A stretch of DNA of 34,733 nt from Pseudomonadota bacterium (GTDB lineage Bacteria; Pseudomonadota; Gammaproteobacteria; Burkholderiales; Thiobacillaceae): the NCBI GenBank assembly GCA_030690985.1, contig JAUYFG010000103.1, forward strand, positions 1 through 34,733. Reading direction: 5' to 3'. Below, piece by piece: positions 1 through 8,020 of the stretch. The position numbers and the translations under genes were made by a program. The stretch's first letter is position 1. The number at the start of each line of letters is the position of its first letter. Under the pieces are notes generated by a model. That model made no database searches, was not told the DNA's origin, and was given only the letters and a program-made list of their open reading frames with translations.

Positions 1-51
1 ATTTCTATTGTCCGCCAACATTTCCTATGGCTACCATGCCGCGCCGATCAT

Positions 52-345
52 CCTAGAAACCTCAGTTGAACGCGCCCGAGTGTGCGGTTTTTGGGTCGGC
101 TGGCAAGGCGCGACGACGCAGCGGGCCGGGGCCCGCAAGGATAAGCAGGGACTTTGCCGCCGTCTTTTGGCGGCTTAGTCCTTCGCTTAGTAGTTTCATC
201 AGGAGCAACGCCGCCAGCCGACCCAAAAACCGTGCAATCGGGCGCGTAGCGGGTTCACCCGAATAGTGAGCGTGATCGAAGGCGCTAACGCTAGTATCCT
301 TGCGGCCTCACAAGGGCTGATGAGCGGTCAACTGAGGTTTCTAGG
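52..345. repeat. 294-bp element with 18-bp terminal inverted repeats and nested hairpins
   Basis: The ends CCTAGAAACCTCAGTTGA (52-69) and its exact reverse complement (328-345) form a perfect 18-bp terminal inverted repeat. A 20-bp perfect inverted repeat lies inside at 85-104 and 213-232. Within that are two more stems: GCGGGCC/GGCCCGC near 120-135, and GCCGCC/GGCGGC around a CTTTT loop near 158-175, the latter extended by GACT/AGTC. The termini match the 189-bp elements at 4150-4338 and 15010-15198 but the interior is different. GATCA occurs on both outer edges (46-50 and 345-349) and could be a target duplication, though it overlaps the element end. No transposase is encoded, so it is MITE-like or a structured-RNA cassette. 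Confidence 0.8.
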
Positions 346-502
346 ATCAAGGGAGACATCAACAAAATGCATCATCCAGCCCAACGCTGCGTCCACGCTC
401 AAGTCGTTCGCCGGGCCGTCCCAAGAACGACTTGGCCCCGCATTTGCCACCACTCGGGGGCGGCTCGGGCGTTTTTTCCGAGACGGGGGCACAGGTAACC
501 CC
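346..502 (+). other. Leader region of ccoS with a hairpin and an unrecognised short ORF
   Basis: This stretch separates the repeat element from ccoS. It contains a perfect 10-bp stem, CAAGTCGTTC (400-409) with GAACGACTTG (425-434), and a GC-rich run ending in six T at about 472-477. A 43-codon ORF (367-498) starts with ATG behind GGGAGA and ends 4 bp before ccoS. Its Arg/His-rich product resembles nothing I know, so I do not call it a gene. The ccoI copper ATPase that often precedes ccoS is not in the window. Confidence 0.35.
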
Positions 503-697
503 ATGGACATCCTCTACCTCCTGATCCCGCTCAGCCTGGTGTTCGTGGCAGTCATCGCCTACGTGTTTCTCTGGGCGGTCAAGAGCGGACAGTTCGAAGA
601 CATGGAAGGCCCGGCGCATCGCATCCTCATGGACGACGATCTCGCGCCACCGACCGCCGGCGAAAATAAGCGCAAATCGGACAACAATGTCGATTGA
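503..697 (+). CDS. ccoS: cbb3-type cytochrome oxidase assembly protein CcoS
   Basis: A 64-residue protein with one N-terminal membrane segment (about residues 3-26), followed by the family pattern of a short polar tail with FEDMEGPAHRILMDDD. CcoS is required for cofactor insertion into cbb3 oxidase. The ATG at 503 begins MDILYLLIPL, the usual family start, although the reading frame is open further upstream through the leader. The Shine-Dalgarno match before it is weak. The stop codon (695-697) lies inside the Fnr-type box that precedes ccoN, so regulation of the oxidase operon is built into the end of this gene. In many relatives ccoS follows ccoI. Here it is directly upstream of ccoN. Confidence 0.9.
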   Translation: MDILYLLIPLSLVFVAVIAYVFLWAVKSGQFEDMEGPAHRILMDDDLAPPTAGENKRKSDNNVD

Positions 698-707
698 CAT
701 TAATCAA
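694..707 (+). promoter_or_regulatory. Fnr/Anr-type box upstream of ccoNOQP
   Basis: TTGAC-ATTA-ATCAA differs from the consensus TTGAT-N4-ATCAA at one base. It sits 79 bp before the ccoN start and overlaps the ccoS stop. Low-oxygen activation of cbb3 operons by Fnr/Anr/FixK proteins is well known. That this site is used is inference. If it is a class II site, transcription would start near 742. Confidence 0.75.
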
Positions 708-785
708 GCCGGTTAATAGCATTCGGCCGTCGATTTTTCGGCGTTCGTTTTTTTAGACCCAGCCTCAACTGCGAAGGAGACCCGT

Positions 786-2231
786 ATGGAAGCAACATAC
801 AACTACAAGGTCGTCCGCCAATTCTCCATCATGACTGTTGTATGGGGGATTGTCGGGATGTTGGTCGGCGTCATTATTGCCGCTCAGCTCATCTGGCCGA
901 CTTTGACCGAAGCCCTGGGGCCCCTGGCTCCGTACCTCTCATACGGGCGCCTGCGTCCATTGCACACCAATGCGGTTATTTTTGCCTTCGGTGGCTCCGC
1001 GCTGTTCGCTACCTCGCTGTATATCGTCCAGCGCACCTGTCAGACCCGTCTACTGTCCGACGGACTGGCGGCTTTCGTGTTCTGGGGCTGGCAACTGGTC
1101 ATCCTGCTGGCGGCGGTCTCGCTGCCCATGGGCTACACCACCGGCAAGGAATATGCCGAACTGGAGTGGCCGATCGACCTGTTGATCACCGTGGTCTGGG
1201 TGGCTTACGCCGTGCTGTTCCTGGGTACCATCATCATCCGCAAGACCAAGCACATCTATGTGGCCAACTGGTTCTTCGGCGCCTACATCATCACCATCGC
1301 CCTGCTGCACTTGGTCAACAGCGCCGAGTTGCCATGGGCGCTGGCCGGTGGTTCCTGGCTCAAGTCCTACTCCGCCTATGCCGGCGTACAGGATGCCATG
1401 GTGCAGTGGTGGTATGGCCACAACGCGGTGGGCTTCTTCCTGACCACCGCCTTCCTGGGCATGATGTACTACTTCATTCCCAAGCAGGCCGGCCGCCCGA
1501 TCTACTCCTACCGCCTGTCCATCGTCCACTTCTGGGCGCTGAACTTCATCTACATGTGGGCCGGCCCGCACCATCTGCTGTATACCGCGCTGCCCGACTG
1601 GGTTCAGTCCCTCGGCATGGTGTTCTCGCTGATGCTGATCGCACCTTCCTGGGGCGGCATGTTGAACGGCATCATGACCCTGTCCGGCGCCTGGCATAAG
1701 CTGCGTACCGACCCGATCCTGAAGTTCCTGATCACCGCGCTGTCCTTCTACGGCATGTCGACCTTCGAAGGCCCGATGATGTCGGTGAAGACCGTGAACG
1801 CCTTGTCCCACTACACCGAGTGGAACATCGCCCACGTGCACTCCGGCGCTCTCGGCTGGGTCGCGATGATCTCGATCGGCTCCCTGTACCACCTCATCCC
1901 GCGCCTCTATGGCCGTGAAGAAATGCACAGCGTGAAGCTGATCAACGTGCACTTCTGGTGGTCGACCATCGGTGTGGTGCTCTACATCGCTTCGATGTGG
2001 ATAGCCGGTGTGGCGCAAGGCCTGATGTGGCGCGCAACCAACGTGGACGGCACGCTGACCTACAGCTTCGCCCAGTCCGTCGCCGCCATGTACCCCTTCT
2101 ACGTGATTCGCCTGATCGGCGGCACCATGTTCTTCGCAGGCATGCTGCTGATGGCCTGGAACGTGTGGAAGACCATCGCTGCGGGCAAGTGCGTCAACGA
2201 CGCCCGCATTCCTGAAGCCGTCGCGGCCTAA
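786..2231 (+). CDS. ccoN: cbb3 cytochrome c oxidase subunit I (CcoN)
   Basis: The catalytic haem-copper subunit of the cbb3 oxidase, which reduces O2 to water in the inner membrane and pumps protons. The product has 481 residues, near the family norm, and about twelve hydrophobic segments. Expected histidine ligands are visible: H60 in [10 protein letters not shown]212 in [10 protein letters not shown] (CuB), the pair H262-H263 in GPHHLLYT, and H350/H352 in [11 protein letters not shown] strong ribosome site GAAGGAGA (773-780) fixes the ATG at 786. It is the first gene of ccoNOQP, with 15 bp to ccoO, and lies behind an Fnr-type box. Nothing appears damaged. Confidence 0.98.
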   Translation: MEATYNYKVVRQFSIMTVVWGIVGMLVGVIIAAQLIWPTLTEALGPLAPYLSYGRLRPLHTNAVIFAFGGSALFATSLYIVQRTCQTRLLSDGLAAFVFWGWQLVILLAAVSLPMGYTTGKEYAELEWPIDLLITVVWVAYAVLFLGTIIIRKTKHIYVANWFFGAYIITIALLHLVNSAELPWALAGGSWLKSYSAYAGVQDAMVQWWYGHNAVGFFLTTAFLGMMYYFIPKQAGRPIYSYRLSIVHFWALNFIYMWAGPHHLLYTALPDWVQSLGMVFSLMLIAPSWGGMLNGIMTLSGAWHKLRTDPILKFLITALSFYGMSTFEGPMMSVKTVNALSHYTEWNIAHVHSGALGWVAMISIGSLYHLIPRLYGREEMHSVKLINVHFWWSTIGVVLYIASMWIAGVAQGLMWRATNVDGTLTYSFAQSVAAMYPFYVIRLIGGTMFFAGMLLMAWNVWKTIAAGKCVNDARIPEAVAA

Positions 2232-2246
2232 CAAAGGAGACACCCC

Positions 2247-2858
2247 ATGTTTTCTCACAAGGCTCTTGAAAAGAACATCGGCTGGCTGATGGTCCTGACG
2301 TTCATCGTCGTTTCCATCGGTGGTCTGGTCCAGATCGTGCCGCTGTTCTTCCAGAAATCGACCACGGAAGCGGTGCCGGGCCTCAAGCCCTACACCGCGC
2401 TGCAACTCACCGGCCGCGACGTCTACATTCGGGAAGGCTGCTACAACTGCCACTCCCAGATGATTCGGCCGTTCCGCGCCGAGACCGAACGCTATGGCCA
2501 CTTCTCCGTGGCCGGCGAATTCGTCTACGACCGTCCGTTCCAGTGGGGCTCCAAGCGCACCGGCCCGGATCTGCACCGTGTCGGCGGGCGTTACTCGGAT
2601 GACTGGCACTACACCCACATGATGAACCCGCGTGACGTGGTGCCGGAATCCAACATGCCCGCCTACCCCTGGCTGGCTGACGCCCCGGCAGATGCCGCCG
2701 ATATCCAGGCCAAGATGAAGACGTTGAACATCGTCGGCCATGGCTACACGGAGCAGGAAATCGCCGAGGCGCCCGCCATGCTGGAAGGCAAAACGGAAAT
2801 GGACGCCATGATCGCCTACCTGCAAGTGCTTGGCACTTTCGGCCCGAAGGCACAGTGA
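2247..2858 (+). CDS. ccoO: cbb3 oxidase subunit II, monohaem cytochrome c (CcoO)
   Basis: A membrane-anchored c-type cytochrome that passes electrons from CcoP to CcoN. It has 203 residues, with an N-terminal anchor at about residues 12-35. The haem motif is CYNCH at residues 65-69 in [13 protein letters not shown], a family signature, followed by the usual [13 protein letters not shown] and MPAYPWL segments. The latter contains a probable Met ligand. The ribosome site AAAGGAGA lies just before the start. It is the second gene of the operon, and its stop is 1 bp before the ccoQ start. Confidence 0.98.
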   Translation: MFSHKALEKNIGWLMVLTFIVVSIGGLVQIVPLFFQKSTTEAVPGLKPYTALQLTGRDVYIREGCYNCHSQMIRPFRAETERYGHFSVAGEFVYDRPFQWGSKRTGPDLHRVGGRYSDDWHYTHMMNPRDVVPESNMPAYPWLADAPADAADIQAKMKTLNIVGHGYTEQEIAEAPAMLEGKTEMDAMIAYLQVLGTFGPKAQ

Positions 2859-2859
2859 C

Positions 2860-3027
2860 ATGGACGCCGGCACCCTCAGTTCAGTCGTAACCGTTCTCTT
2901 CTTCGTCCTGTTCATCGCGATCTTGTGGTGGGTTTTCAAGCGCGATAACAAGCAGAAGTTCGAGGACGCCGGCAATCTTCCCTTCCAGGAAGACGCCGAG
3001 GATGCCGGCAAACGCCGCACAGACTAG
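2860..3027 (+). CDS. ccoQ: cbb3 oxidase subunit CcoQ/FixQ
   Basis: A 55-residue protein with one membrane helix (about residues 8-26) containing the FFVLFIAILWW core, then a charged tail KRDNKQKFEDAGNLPF. Both parts are typical of CcoQ, which stabilises the assembled oxidase. The ATG at 2860 follows the ccoO stop with a single base between. An earlier ATG in the same frame (2830) lies inside ccoO and would add non-family sequence, so I reject it. Confidence 0.93.
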   Translation: MDAGTLSSVVTVLFFVLFIAILWWVFKRDNKQKFEDAGNLPFQEDAEDAGKRRTD

Positions 3028-3036
3028 GAGACACTC

Positions 3037-4044
3037 ATGATTGCTGGATATGCAGTACCCGACTTTGTCAGTGAGTTCTGGCATTACTACATTGCCGCAT
3101 TCACTGTTCTTGGTATTCTTTTTTCGCTCTTTCTAATCAAGAGCCAGACCACCACGAAGCTTGCCGAAGGTGAGCAGGCTGAATTGATGGTTCACACCTG
3201 GGATGGCGATCTGCAGGAACTGAACAACCCGCTGCCACGCTGGTGGATGTTCATGTTCTATGGCCTGGTTTTCTTCGCCATCGGCTACCTGGTGCTCTAC
3301 CCAGGCATGGGCAAGTTCGCCGGCACTTTGGGCTGGACCTCCTTCCAGGAATGGAAAGACGACAAGGATGCGGTCGACGCCGAGTTCGACAAGGTCATGG
3401 GGCCCTACAAGGGTCAGGACATCATGACGGTTGCGGCCGATCCCAAAGCCAAGGAAATGGGCCAGAACCTGTTCATGACCTACTGTTCCCAGTGTCACGG
3501 CTCCAGCGCCCAGGGCGGCAAAGGGTTCCCCAACCTGACCGATGCCCAGTGGCTGTTCGGCGGCACCCCGGAGGACATCAAAGCCAGCATCGCCGGTGGC
3601 CGTATCGCCGAAATGCCGGCCATGGGTGATGCCGTGGGTGGCGAGCAAGGCGCCAAGGAAGTGGCCAACTACGTCCTTTCCCTGGGTGGCAAGCCGCATG
3701 ATGCGACTCTGGCTGCCGCCGGCCAGGCCAAGTACGCGGCCTGTGCAGGTTGCCACGGTGAAAACGGCAAGGGCATGGCCGCCGCCAGCTTCCCCGACCT
3801 GACCGACGATGCCTGGCAGCATGGCGGCAGCGAATCCGCCATCGCGCAAAGCATCATCAAGGGTCGCAAGGGCGGTATGCCGGCGCAGTCGAAAGTCTCC
3901 GGAGGGCTATTGGACGACTCGAAGATTCACCTGCTGTCCGCCTATGTCTGGGGCCTGGGTGGCGGCAAGCAGCCTGCTGCCCCGGCACCCGCCGAGGCCA
4001 TGGCCGCTCCGGCTGAAGCAGTAGCCGCACCTGCGGCCAACTAA
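3037..4044 (+). CDS. ccoP: cbb3 oxidase subunit III, dihaem cytochrome c (CcoP)
   Basis: The entry point for electrons from soluble cytochrome c or the bc1 complex. The 335 residues include two N-terminal membrane segments (about 14-36 and 68-90), the FixP_N signature HTWDGDLQELNNPLPRWW between them, and two haem c domains with CSQCH at 150-154 and CAGCH at 236-240. A Pro/Ala-rich tail (about 315-335) follows the second haem domain and is probably flexible. The start is supported by AGGAGA 9 bp upstream. It closes ccoNOQP and is followed by hairpins and a repeat element. Confidence 0.97.
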   Translation: MIAGYAVPDFVSEFWHYYIAAFTVLGILFSLFLIKSQTTTKLAEGEQAELMVHTWDGDLQELNNPLPRWWMFMFYGLVFFAIGYLVLYPGMGKFAGTLGWTSFQEWKDDKDAVDAEFDKVMGPYKGQDIMTVAADPKAKEMGQNLFMTYCSQCHGSSAQGGKGFPNLTDAQWLFGGTPEDIKASIAGGRIAEMPAMGDAVGGEQGAKEVANYVLSLGGKPHDATLAAAGQAKYAACAGCHGENGKGMAAASFPDLTDDAWQHGGSESAIAQSIIKGRKGGMPAQSKVSGGLLDDSKIHLLSAYVWGLGGGKQPAAPAPAEAMAAPAEAVAAPAAN

Positions 4045-4061
4045 ACCCGCAAGGGATACGA

Positions 4062-4116
4062 GGCTGGCCCCGTAAGGCCGGCCCCGGAACCCAGCCCATT
4101 CCCGAGAGTGGGCTGG
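4062..4116 (+). terminator. Two GC-rich hairpins after ccoP, possible terminator
   Basis: GGCTGGCC (4062-4069) pairs with GGCCGGCC (4076-4083), with one G-T pair. CCAGCCCA (4091-4098) pairs with TGGGCTGG (4109-4116). Neither stem is followed by a clear T run, so termination is only likely. Confidence 0.45.
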
Positions 4117-4149
4117 CTTCCGGTTCGATAATTAACCCAGGCAATACAT

Positions 4150-4338
4150 CCTAAAAACCGCAGTTGGCCACACTCTGACCACCAGGATGCCGCATGGATG
4201 CCCGCGCCGGGGCTTCCCATGGCGTTCACCCTCCGGGTGAAACCGCGCGGTTGCCGTAGGAGCGGGCTTGCCCGCGATAGCGCGGCGGTTATCGCGGGCA
4301 AGCCCGCTCCTACGACGCGGGCAACTGCGGTTTTTAGG
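4150..4338. repeat. 189-bp composite element: terminal inverted repeats around a REP hairpin
   Basis: The ends CCTAAAAACCGCAGTTG (4150-4166) and its exact reverse complement (4322-4338) form a 17-bp terminal inverted repeat. The interior holds a small TTCACCC/GGGTGAA hairpin near 4225-4241. It also holds a near-perfect REP stem, GTAGGAGCGGGCTTGCCCGC at 4256-4275 and its complement ending at 4314. The copy at 15010-15198 has the same length and order of parts. It sits between ccoP and ccoG. There are no coding sequences or obvious target duplications. Confidence 0.85.
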
Positions 4339-4418
4339 TTCAATCAGAGGGTTCCACCGGAAACAGGTAACGAGTCGGACTCGCTTGGCTCATACCTTTT
4401 TTGAGAAAGAGGAATACT

Positions 4419-5843
4419 GTGTCCGATACCAAACCTCCAAGCATCCCCATCATCAAGGATGCCGGAAGCGACGCCGAGCAATCGCTCTACGCCGTACACG
4501 AGAAAATCTACCCACGCGCCGTCTCCGGCCTGTTCAATTACTGGCGCATCGCGCTGGTGGTGGTCACCCAGGCTATTTTCTATGGCCTGCCCTGGTTCAA
4601 CTGGAATGACCGTCAGGCGGTGCTGTTCGATCTCGGTGCGCGCAAGTTCTACCTGTTCGATCTGGTTTTCTGGCCGCAGGATTTCATCTGGTTCGCCGTC
4701 ATCCTGATCCTCGCAGCACTCGGCCTGTTCCTGTTCACCGCCATCGCCGGCCGCCTCTGGTGCGGTTATGCCTGCCCGCAAACGGTCTACACCGAGTTGT
4801 TCATGTGGGTCGAGGGCTGGATCGAGGGCAACTACAAGAAACAGCAGAAACTCAACGCCATGCCCTGGAACGGCGAGAAGATCCTGCGCCGTGGCGGCAA
4901 GCATGTCGCCTGGGTGCTGCTCTCGCTGTGGACCGGCTTTTCCTTCGTGGCTTATTTCACGCCGGCCACCGAGCTCTGGCGGGAAATGCTGGTATTCGAC
5001 TTCGGCCCCTGGGAAGCGTTCTGGATATTCTTCTACGCCTTCACCACCTGGGGCTTCGCCGGCTTCATGCGCGAACAGGTGTGCAAGTACATGTGTCCCT
5101 ACGCTCGCTTCCAGAGCGTGATGTTCGACACCGACACCCTGATCATCACTTACGACTACAAGCGTGGCGAATCACGCGGCACACGCAACAAGAGCACCGA
5201 CTACAAGGCGCAGGGCCTGGGTGATTGCGTGGATTGCGGCATCTGCGTGCAGGTCTGCCCGACCGGCATCGACATTCGCAATGGCCTGCAATACATGTGC
5301 ATCGGCTGCGCGGCCTGCATCGACGCCTGCGATCAGGTCATGGAAAAGATGGGCTATCCCAAGGGACTGATCCGCTACTCGACGCAGAACGCCATCGATG
5401 GCCTCTACACCGACAAGGAAATCCCCAAACACGTATTCCGCTTCCGCACGCTGTTCTATATCGCTGTCGTCAGCATCATCACCATCGCCTTCTTCTACAC
5501 CCTGGCGATGCGCATCCCCATGCGCACCGACGTGATTCGGGATCGCCAGACGCTATCGCGTGAAGTCGAGAACGGGCAGATCGAGAATCTGTACCAGCTG
5601 CGCATCATCAACATGGAAAACCGCGCCCATCACTACCGCATCAAGGCCAGCGGCATCGAAGGCCTGCGCATGACGGTAGGCGATAACGTGGAAGTGCCGG
5701 CATTGGGCACGGTCAACCACAACGTCGTGCTGCGCGCCGACCCGTCCGAATTGAAGCGCCCCAGTCAGCCGGTCATCTTCACGATCCAGGCGGATGCAGA
5801 CGCCGGCATCGTGCGCGAAGCCAAATCCAGTTTCCTGAAATAA
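4419..5843 (+). CDS. ccoG: cbb3 oxidase accessory protein CcoG, membrane polyferredoxin
   Basis: CcoG (RdxA/FixG) supports cbb3 biogenesis, probably by supplying reduced copper. The protein has 474 residues from the GTG at 4419, which sits 6 bp after AGAGGA. A TTG six codons earlier (4401) is in frame but overlaps that site. Several membrane segments fill the first half, with the conserved CGYACPQT motif. A ferredoxin-like block near the middle reads CVDCGICVQVCPTGIDIR and CIGCAACIDACD, giving eight cysteines for two 4Fe-4S clusters. An Ig-like periplasmic domain ends the protein. ccoH follows after 8 bp. Confidence 0.95.
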   Translation: MSDTKPPSIPIIKDAGSDAEQSLYAVHEKIYPRAVSGLFNYWRIALVVVTQAIFYGLPWFNWNDRQAVLFDLGARKFYLFDLVFWPQDFIWFAVILILAALGLFLFTAIAGRLWCGYACPQTVYTELFMWVEGWIEGNYKKQQKLNAMPWNGEKILRRGGKHVAWVLLSLWTGFSFVAYFTPATELWREMLVFDFGPWEAFWIFFYAFTTWGFAGFMREQVCKYMCPYARFQSVMFDTDTLIITYDYKRGESRGTRNKSTDYKAQGLGDCVDCGICVQVCPTGIDIRNGLQYMCIGCAACIDACDQVMEKMGYPKGLIRYSTQNAIDGLYTDKEIPKHVFRFRTLFYIAVVSIITIAFFYTLAMRIPMRTDVIRDRQTLSREVENGQIENLYQLRIINMENRAHHYRIKASGIEGLRMTVGDNVEVPALGTVNHNVVLRADPSELKRPSQPVIFTIQADADAGIVREAKSSFLK

Positions 5844-5851
5844 GGCCCCAA

Positions 5852-6382
5852 ATGATGACGCTCGATCCCTCTGAAAGCCGCCCCTGGTGGAAAGAACCGA
5901 TGATCTGGCTGATCGTCGGTCTACCAACCGCTGCGGTCATCGCCAGTTTCGCCAGCTACTTCATCGCCGCCCACGAACCGGACACCATGGTCAAATCCAG
6001 TTACCGCAAGGAAGGCTTCGCGGTGGTGGCACCGACCACGGCAGCCGACAAAGCCGCGGCGGCACTTGGCCTGAGCGCAAGATTGACCGCGAAGAACGGC
6101 CAGATGGAACTGATCATGCGTGGCGGCCTGGCCACCGGCCCGATGCGCCTCACCCTGAACATCCTGCACCCCACGCTGGAGAATAAGGACATCAATATCC
6201 TCTTGGCTCATTCACATGAGCTGTCGTATATTGCCCCTGCTCCGGTCCTGGGATCAGGGAAACGAATTCTGGTACTCGAACCGGAAGACCGGGCCTGGCG
6301 ACTCACCGGCCAGTGGATGGCACCCTTCTCCGGCATGACGGAGCTGGTTGCCGAAGCAAGCAAATCATCAACGCACCCGTAA
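5852..6382 (+). CDS. ccoH: cbb3 oxidase assembly protein, FixH/CcoH family
   Basis: A 176-residue single-pass membrane protein. WWKEPMIWLIVGLPTAAV (about residues 12-29) is the family's start of the membrane helix, and SSYRKEGFAV (about 49-58) follows it. The remainder is a beta-rich periplasmic domain. CcoH is needed for stable cbb3 assembly. The gene starts 8 bp after ccoG, and the next small gene starts 24 bp downstream. The first codons are ATGATG, so the start could be 5852 or 5855. Confidence 0.88.
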   Translation: MMTLDPSESRPWWKEPMIWLIVGLPTAAVIASFASYFIAAHEPDTMVKSSYRKEGFAVVAPTTAADKAAAALGLSARLTAKNGQMELIMRGGLATGPMRLTLNILHPTLENKDINILLAHSHELSYIAPAPVLGSGKRILVLEPEDRAWRLTGQWMAPFSGMTELVAEASKSSTHP

Positions 6383-6406
6383 AGGGGCAATCACAGGAGC
6401 ACGCAC

Positions 6407-6535
6407 ATGGACGCCGTAATGAATCTGTTGTTCAACTCACCCATCGGGCTACTCAGCCTGTTCACTCTTGGCTTCATCGTTGCCATGGGCTTGTTCATCT
6501 GGTTCAAGCTAGCCCAGAAGTCTCTCGAACACTGA
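6407..6535 (+). CDS. Small DUF3149-type membrane protein
   Basis: A 42-residue ORF starting MDAVMNLLFNSPIGLLSL with AGGAG (6395-6399) at correct spacing. One hydrophobic helix covers about residues 12-34, followed by a short Lys-containing tail. The pattern of LLF, SPIGLLSL and MGLFIWFK is what I associate with DUF3149, a family of unknown function. Its position, the last gene before the terminator of ccoGH, suggests cotranscription with cbb3 assembly genes and perhaps a role there, which is inference. Confidence 0.8.
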   Translation: MDAVMNLLFNSPIGLLSLFTLGFIVAMGLFIWFKLAQKSLEH

Positions 6536-6570
6536 GACTCCCCGGCGTCCATCAGGCCGCGCCCCCATGG

Positions 6571-6596
6571 AAAAGCCGGCCTCGCGCCGGCTTTTT
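6571..6596 (+). terminator. Intrinsic terminator of ccoGH-DUF3149
   Basis: AAAAGCCGGC pairs with GCCGGCTTTT across the 5-nt loop CTCGC and ends in five T. It lies 35 bp after the DUF3149 stop. Confidence 0.9.
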
Positions 6597-6665
6597 CATG
6601 GTCGGCCGGATCGTGGCTACATAGGCCAGGCTGCGGCTTCATCGCTACCTGGCGATCAGCCGGCC

Positions 6666-6770
6666 GTAGGGTGTGGTTACCGAAGGGTAGGGGCTTCATC
6701 AGAGCGCAGCGAACCGCACCATGCAATGCGACCGTACTTGATGCGGTTCGCTGCGCTCACCACATCCTAC
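6666..6770. repeat. 105-bp palindromic intergenic element
   Basis: The outer arms GTAGGGTGTGGT (6666-6677) and ACCACATCCTAC (6759-6770) pair with one mismatch. The inner arms GAGCGCAGCGAACCGCA (6702-6718) and its exact complement (6742-6758) form a 17-bp stem. There is no coding content, and no second copy is in the window. Confidence 0.75.
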
Positions 6771-6779
6771 GAGCTACTT

Positions 6780-6827
6780 GTAGCGCCGGCTTCCAGTCGA
6801 CCGTGCCGGCAAGGATGCCGGCGCTAC
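6780..6827. repeat. REP-like palindrome, GTAGCGCCGGC family
   Basis: GTAGCGCCGGC at one end and GCCGGCGCTAC at the other, with a degenerate centre. Relatives are at 12579-12638, 26766-26790 and 30326-30384. This copy ends 5 bp from the purU stop codon and may form the hairpin at the end of the purU message. Confidence 0.8.
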
Positions 6828-6832
6828 ACCCC

Positions 6833-7687
6833 TCAGTCGAACACCACCGTCTTGTTGCCGTAGACCAGGATGCGATTGTCGATGTGCCAGCGCACGGCGC
6901 GCGACAGCACCACTTTTTCCAGATCCGCCCCCTTGCGCACCAGGTCGTCGATGTCGTCGCGATGCGAGATGCGGGTGACGTCCTGTTCGATGATGGGGCC
7001 GTCGTCCAGCACTTCCGTAACGTAATGACTGGTGGCGCCGATCAGCTTCACCCCCCGCTCGAACGCCCGCTGGTAAGGCTTGGCGCCATGAAAAGCGGGC
7101 AGGAAGGAGTGGTGGATATTGATGATGCGACCGGGGTAATGGCCGATGAAATCCGCTGACAGCACCTGCATGTAACGCGCCAGGACCATGAAATCGACAT
7201 GATGGGCCTCCAGCAAGGCGCGCTGCTGTCGCTCCGCTTCCGGCTTGTTGTCCTTGTTCACATGAATGTGCTGGAACGGCACCTTGTAGGTCGCCGCCAG
7301 CCAGTGCGTATCCGGGTGGTTGCTGATGATCAGGGGAATGTCGCAATACAGCTCGCCGGCATGCCAACGGTAGAGCAGGTCGGCCAGGCAATGGTCGTAC
7401 TTGGATACGAAGATCGCCAGGCGCGGCTTCACGCTGGACAGCGACAGCTTCCAGTCCATGTCATGTTCCAGGGCAATGGGGCCGAAGGTCTCGTCGAATT
7501 GGTGCAAGCCCAGCTCGAAGCCTTCCAGTTCCCATTCCACCCGCATCAGGAACAGACCGGCGGCACTGTCCTGATGTTGATCGGCGTGCAGGATGTTGGC
7601 GTTGTGCTTGAGCAGAAAATTGGCGATCGCGGCGACCAGACCCTTTTTGTCCGGACAGGCGATGAGAAGGACGGCGGTATTACGCAT
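6833..7687 (-). CDS. purU: Formyltetrahydrofolate deformylase
   Basis: Hydrolyses 10-formyl-tetrahydrofolate to formate and tetrahydrofolate, balancing one-carbon pools and supplying formate for purine synthesis. The 284 residues comprise an N-terminal ACT domain (about 1-85, beginning MRNTAVLLIACPDKKGLVAA) and a formyltransferase-fold domain. The catalytic-site pattern is present: ISNHPD, then NIHHSFLPAFHGAKPYQRA, then GATSHYVTEVLDDGPII. Length and termini match the family. It stands alone on the minus strand, and a REP-like repeat abuts its stop. No riboswitch is visible upstream. Confidence 0.96.
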   Translation of the reverse strand: MRNTAVLLIACPDKKGLVAAIANFLLKHNANILHADQHQDSAAGLFLMRVEWELEGFELGLHQFDETFGPIALEHDMDWKLSLSSVKPRLAIFVSKYDHCLADLLYRWHAGELYCDIPLIISNHPDTHWLAATYKVPFQHIHVNKDNKPEAERQQRALLEAHHVDFMVLARYMQVLSADFIGHYPGRIINIHHSFLPAFHGAKPYQRAFERGVKLIGATSHYVTEVLDDGPIIEQDVTRISHRDDIDDLVRKGADLEKVVLSRAVRWHIDNRILVYGNKTVVFD

Positions 7688-8020
7688 GGTTGGAGCCTAT
7701 CTCGGCAGGATTCATGTGCAGTGCAAAAACGGCCGCCATGATACCCCCGGCAGACACGCCGCTTTCCGTCGACGAACAAGTCTGTTCCACTATCATGTCG
7801 CGTAGCGCCGTAGGGCAAAGCGAAGCGTGTCCAACGCTTCAATCCAGGCTTCACCCGAGGCCGCTTGCTGATCAGTTTTCTTATCGCGCACCCGCACACA
7901 TACAAGAAGAGAACCCCATGCTGAACCGCACAGGCGACTAAACCGCTTAAAGAGACTCCAGCCTGGGTTAAGTAGACAATTCACCACCACATCCCACCCT
8001 TTCCAACCAGGACACCCCCG
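7688..8020. other. Intergenic region between purU and nrfJ-like gene
   Basis: This is the divergent promoter space. It contains a degenerate fragment resembling half of the 17079-17151 repeat (GGGCAAAGCGAAGCGTG near 7813-7829). It also holds a 7-codon ORF at 7918-7941 behind an AAGAAGAGA stretch, too short to support. I see no clear promoter, Fnr box or RNA gene. Confidence 0.4.

Noticed and set aside
367-498. 43-codon ORF before ccoS with a plausible ribosome site
   Set aside because: The Arg/His-rich product has no recognisable family, and the stretch contains a strong hairpin; kept only as part of the leader description.
1050-3020. Long 656-codon open frame on the minus strand opposite ccoNO
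   Set aside because: It is the antisense shadow of high-GC coding sequence; the product is His/Gly/Val-rich with no domain, and the plus strand holds unmistakable ccoN, ccoO and ccoQ.
7918-7941. 7-codon ORF MLNRTGD as a possible leader peptide
   Set aside because: No attenuator structure or regulatory residue run, and it is too short to distinguish from chance.
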